Assembly (NCBI GenBank): GCA_002189035.1
Contig: CM007991.1
Span: 62,001 to 126,000, forward strand
Length of the DNA stretch: 64,000 bases
Direction: 5' to 3'
Source of the DNA: Utricularia gibba
Lineage: Eukaryota; Streptophyta; Magnoliopsida; Lamiales; Lentibulariaceae
This document shows positions 60,094 to 64,000 of this stretch, piece by piece. The position numbers and the translations under genes are program-made. The first letter of the stretch is position 1. Each line of letters opens with the position of its first letter. The notes under the pieces were generated by a model, which did not search any database, was not told the DNA's origin, and was given only the letters and a program-made list of their open reading frames with translations.

Positions 60094-61751
60094 CTGCTTC
60101 AAAGACCTTCATAGAAATGAAAATGCCGGGTTGCACCTCAACACACCCAATTCATTCATATCAACCATTCAGAGCACATCCTCCTTTTTTTGAATTTATT
60201 TTTTAAAAAAATGTTAAAAAATAAATTAAGTGGGGGAGCCACTCAATCACAATGTCACAAATCTTGGATACACTATTCAATTAAGCCAGCATGTTGATTT
60301 GAAGTTGAAGTGAAAAAATGAGAAGTAATTTTTATAATTAAACGGCACATTTAATTAGGTTTATCAATAATTATATTTTATAAATCATTTACATAATAAA
60401 TCTTAAAATTTTATTCTATATTATCTTTTAAAGAATGGCAATAATTGCAACTCTTCATAAGAAATAATTTTTGATAAAAAAAGATATTCTTTTTAATTTC
60501 TATTAGAATTGAAATGATTCTTAAAAAATTATTTTCGATAAAAATTGAATTGAATAAATATTTAAAAAGTATAAGCGATTTTTGGAACAAAATAGATAAT
60601 TTGAAGAGGGAGTTAATTTTACAAACGTGACGTAAATTAATCATCCAAATTTATAACTTCCCATACCAACCAATTCATTGAAGCTACTGTGCAATGTTAT
60701 AACTCAGATTGTGGTCGTGAATTGAGACAAGAACACCGTCAAATTCCATCCATATCTCTGTCCTAGGGAATCATGGTGTTTGTTGGAGTGAGATGGTCTG
60801 GCCCAATGAGCGATCCTTGTCGCGGTCTCTGAACTACCGCCACCGCTTTCATAATTCGGATGGATATGGGAAAGACGTAGCAGACACCCCAGAAGCTTAT
60901 CCCATCTCGGGAAAAACCCCAACTCCCTCATCTGCTGCGAAAAATGTGAAACTTTCCCTGGATCGATTCATCACCAAGCATTACCTCACAGAGTACACAA
61001 ATGAAAAATGCAATCAGGTTGCTTCGCTGACTCAACTTGTTACTGCCATCCACTCTCTAAGTCTTTTTACTGTAAACACATGTAAACAGGATCAGATTAC
61101 TGAATGAAAAAAATATTGATGTGGGCAATGGGGTGATTGATTGCTCCTTGACAAGAGGTACTATACAATTTTTAAGGAAATTTTGTCAGCTGCGTCGGCT
61201 CCTCATGAGGCATGTCATGTGGTGGGGGCTCAGAAGACGTGTAGACAGACGTATCTTTTCATTTCCCCCCAAGAGGAGAGATGCAGCAATATCTTTCAAA
61301 GTGCACAGAGCCGTTAATGTTTCCAACTGCCGTCTTCCTATTCTTCTGAATCCACTCCCTGACATGCATTTAAGACACATGCTTGTCTCCCTGGCGCGCA
61401 TTTGCAACCCCAAGATATTCAATGATCGGCAACTGGTAGAGGGTCTGGTCTAAATCCCCACCAGCGCTCTCAACTAAACACGAATCTGCAATTTTATTCA
61501 TTAATTCGACAACCCAACTGACCTCCAAAACCCTACTTTCCTTTTTTCTTCGATTTCCTTCAATCAGTAGTATCCAATAAACAGGTGTAATTTTTTTTTT
61601 ATCTTCATTCCAAGATATCATGTATATGTATATGTATGCGTTCTGGAGTTTGGGTTTCTTTAATGTCAACACGTCCGCATGTTCTTCATCTCTCTTGGTC
61701 ACAGCTTGGTCTTAACTTCATCCTATCCTCGGTAGGCCTCTCACCAGCAGG
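60094..61751. other. Intergenic, AGP 3' flank and ABCG promoter
   Basis: The first 600 bases are AT-rich with no gene. From about 60700 to 61500 the DNA is more balanced; two weak frames (plus 60793-61107, minus 61370-61702) show no known domain. The last 250 bases include a T-run and repeats of gtatat near 61621-61634 and are the likely ABCG promoter and leader. Confidence 0.4.
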
Positions 61752-64000
61752 ATGACTACCAATGAGCTGGCGGCGAGCTCCCTCAGCCGGAGATTCAGCT
61801 TTTCATCGATAAGCTCCCGGCACTTGTCGCCAGCGTTCGGGTTGTCCGGCCGGGATGTCTTTCAGAGAAATGGGAGGCTCTATGAAGATGACCAAGATGA
61901 GCTGGTTTGGGCGGCTATCGAACGGCTGCCGGCGCTCACCGCTGCGAACGCGGAGGAGCGAGGAGTCGATTTCTCCGGAATCGGGGTTCAGGCCAAGCGG
62001 GAGCTCCAGGAAAGTTCGAATAGAATCTATGAAGACGATAACGGGAGGTTTCTCAGGGCACTCAGAAACCGAGCTGAAAGGTATTCGATTATGGAATTTT
62101 TCTTTTTCATTTATTGCAAAAAAGTCTGCATTTTTGGTTATAGGATATGCTTTTTAATTAATTGTTTTACAATTTTTATTTCTTTTTGTTCGCCTACCCA
62201 AATTTTCATGTTGGTTATAGGTTTAATAAAAATTATTAATTTTCAACTCATTACACATTTTAATAAAATATTTTTATTAATAAAAGTACAAAAATTAATA
62301 TTGAAAATAGCCATGGTCACTTTTAAAGTCACATATCTCAGATCTATTCATCATTGAATGCTAATTAATATTTAGAAATTAATGTGTTATTTTATATTCA
62401 TCATTATGTAATGAGCATATGAAATCATGGGAGGATAGAATATTTTTATTATTCTTTTTTAAATTAAACGATTAGAATTAATTATCAATAATTTGAAGTA
62501 ATAATAATGATTATAGTAAAAAAAGAGAGATTTTCCTAATGAAACTCATAATGGGCTACTGATTTGTAACTACGGCCGGGTATGTTTTTGGAGTAGAGTT
62601 GGGATAGATATACCAAAGGTGGAGGTTCGTTACGAGCATTTGACCGTTGATGGAGATGCAGCCGTGGGATCGAGGGTGCTCCCCACATTGTCGAATTCCG
62701 CGCTCAGCTTTGTAGAGGTAATGTGACATGAACCCTTCCCACGTATTCTGGTTTCGGCCTGCTGTTACTCAAAAAGTGGCCGCATTTTGATTCTTCAGGG
62801 AGTGTTTGAGAAATTCGGGATTCTTCAATCAAGAAAAAGGTGTATCAGAATCCTCAACAATGTCAGTGGGGTCATAAAGCCTTCGAGGTAAAAACACTCC
62901 TGTTTCTTGCATATCCATGAAAGGGAATGATTTTCTTGCATTCAAGATTTGAAAGATTTTTTTTTTCTTTGAAGGCTTACCTTGCTTCTTGGCCCCCCTG
63001 GAGCTGGGAAATCTGTATTTCTCAAGGCGCTTGCAGGAAAGTTGGATGAAGATCTCAGGGTGTGTGTTGATTTAGTGTGTGGGGTGCAAATTTCGGCGAT
63101 ACAGTTGCTGATGGATGTCTTGTTCTTGTGTTGTTAGGTAAGTGGGAGAGTTACCTACTGCGGTCATGAGCTTTCAGAGTTCATTCCTCAGAAGACATGC
63201 TCTTATATCAGTCAGTATGATCTTCACCATGGGGAGATGACAGTAAGGGAGACTCTGAACTTTTCAGCTAGATGTTTAGGAGTTGGAAACCACTACAAAA
63301 TCCTTAAGGAACTATTTAGGAGGGAGAAGGAGGCAGGCATTGAACATGACCCTGAGATCGAAGCATTCATGAAAGCTATGGAAGAAGCTGGCCGAGATTT
63401 TGGTCTTATAATAGACCATACTCTTAAGGTATGCATTCATCTACCTGTTTCTCAACGAGGGATTCAACAAATAAAAAGTTCATTTAAACCTGTTTTGAGT
63501 TCAGCATCTTGGGCTAGATGTATGTGCTGATATTCTTGTGGGAGATGAGATGCGACGAGGTATTTCAGGTGGACAGAAGAAGCGGCTCACTACCGGTATG
63601 TGAATGGAATTGGCACATGAGCAAGCTATTCTATCTTCTGGCTTAGTTTTGAGTCATTTTCATCTTTGCATGGCGTAGGCGAAATGCTAGTTGGGCCTGC
63701 AAAGGTTTTCTGCATGGATGATATATCAACTGGTCTTGATAGTTCAACAACCTTTCAAATTGTGAAGTACATGAGACAGATGGTGCATATCATGGATGTG
63801 ACGATGGTCATCTCCCTTTTGCAGCCTGCTCCTGAACTATTCGATCTTTTCGATGATATTATCTTGATCTCTGAAGGAAATGTTTTGTACCACGGTCCTC
63901 GTGAAAGCATACTCCCATTTTTCGAGAGTGTCGGATTCAAGTGTCCCGACAGAAAAGGAGTTACAGATTTTTTGCAAGAAGTAACTTCGATAAAGGACCA
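61752..64000 (+). CDS. ABCG/PDR-type full-size ABC transporter, N-terminal part
   Basis: Seven exons are visible (61752-62080, 62597-62717, 62800-62887, 62975-63059, 63138-63428, 63505-63595, 63679 onward) and the gene runs past the window. The start [20 protein letters not shown] is followed by [20 protein letters not shown] and [20 protein letters not shown], the usual plant PDR leader. NBD1 has Walker [12 protein letters not shown], a Q-loop region in [20 protein letters not shown], signature [12 protein letters not shown] and Walker [16 protein letters not shown]. The glutamate that follows the Walker B Asp in most plant PDRs (MDEIS) is Asp here. The D-loop (GLDSSTT) and SLLQPAPE switch region are typical. 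PDR transporters export hormones, cuticle precursors and terpenoids at the plasma membrane. Intron 1 is AT-rich (516 bases). The membrane domains lie outside the window, so the subgroup is unknown. Confidence 0.9.

Noticed and set aside
61186-61702. Minus-strand frames upstream of the ABCG gene
   Set aside because: No recognised protein and low-complexity ends; probably promoter DNA.

Overview
This window is nuclear DNA from a flowering plant. Nearly every gene is split by short GT-AG introns (70-900 bp), the gaps are AT-rich with microsatellites, and the proteins belong to plant families: a NAC factor, a WIP zinc finger, LNK, IQD, an arabinogalactan peptide, a chloroplast ribonucleoprotein and a PDR-type ABCG transporter. 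Moderate GC and no strong GC gradient in first exons argue against a grass. The species cannot be named from this sequence. Exon boundaries below were inferred by reading splice sites and keeping family motifs in frame, so single junctions may be off by a few bases.

Layout. 0-9 kb: 3' end of a neprosin-domain gene, then PCH2 (meiotic AAA+ ATPase) and a two-RRM chloroplast ribonucleoprotein on +, and TDX (TPR-thioredoxin) on -. 9-11 kb: a decayed DYRK-type kinase gene that kept only its 5' and 3' ends. 12-24 kb: NAC factor, an AGO1-type Argonaute and a GH17 glucanase on +. 23.6-36 kb, - strand: WIP zinc finger, a 3.8 kb gene-poor gap, LNK clock cofactor, Yae1-domain protein and an annexin. 36.8-38 kb: a second annexin, head-to-head with the first. 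38.5-48 kb, - strand: folate-biopterin transporter, USP-domain receptor-like cytoplasmic kinase, a plant-specific protein of unknown function and an IQD protein. 49.8-51.3 kb: makorin RING gene (+). 51.7-59.3 kb: DCAF1 (-). 59.9 kb: a 53-residue arabinogalactan peptide. 61.7 kb to the end: N-terminal half of an ABCG/PDR transporter.

I see no gene cluster, operon-like pathway, virus, intact transposon, CRISPR array or tRNA, and no undescribed system that I could defend. Two annexins form the only related pair. The most useful observations are: an AGO1-type gene with a one-base frameshift in the PIWI domain and a strongly degenerate miR168 site; three one-base deficits in DCAF1, all, like the AGO1 one, in short G/C runs, which suggests consensus errors more than gene death; two GC-AG introns with the same gcatgt donor; a kinase pseudogene with a precise internal deletion; a makorin cut short by an early stop; and an ABCG Walker B with Asp in place of the catalytic Glu.
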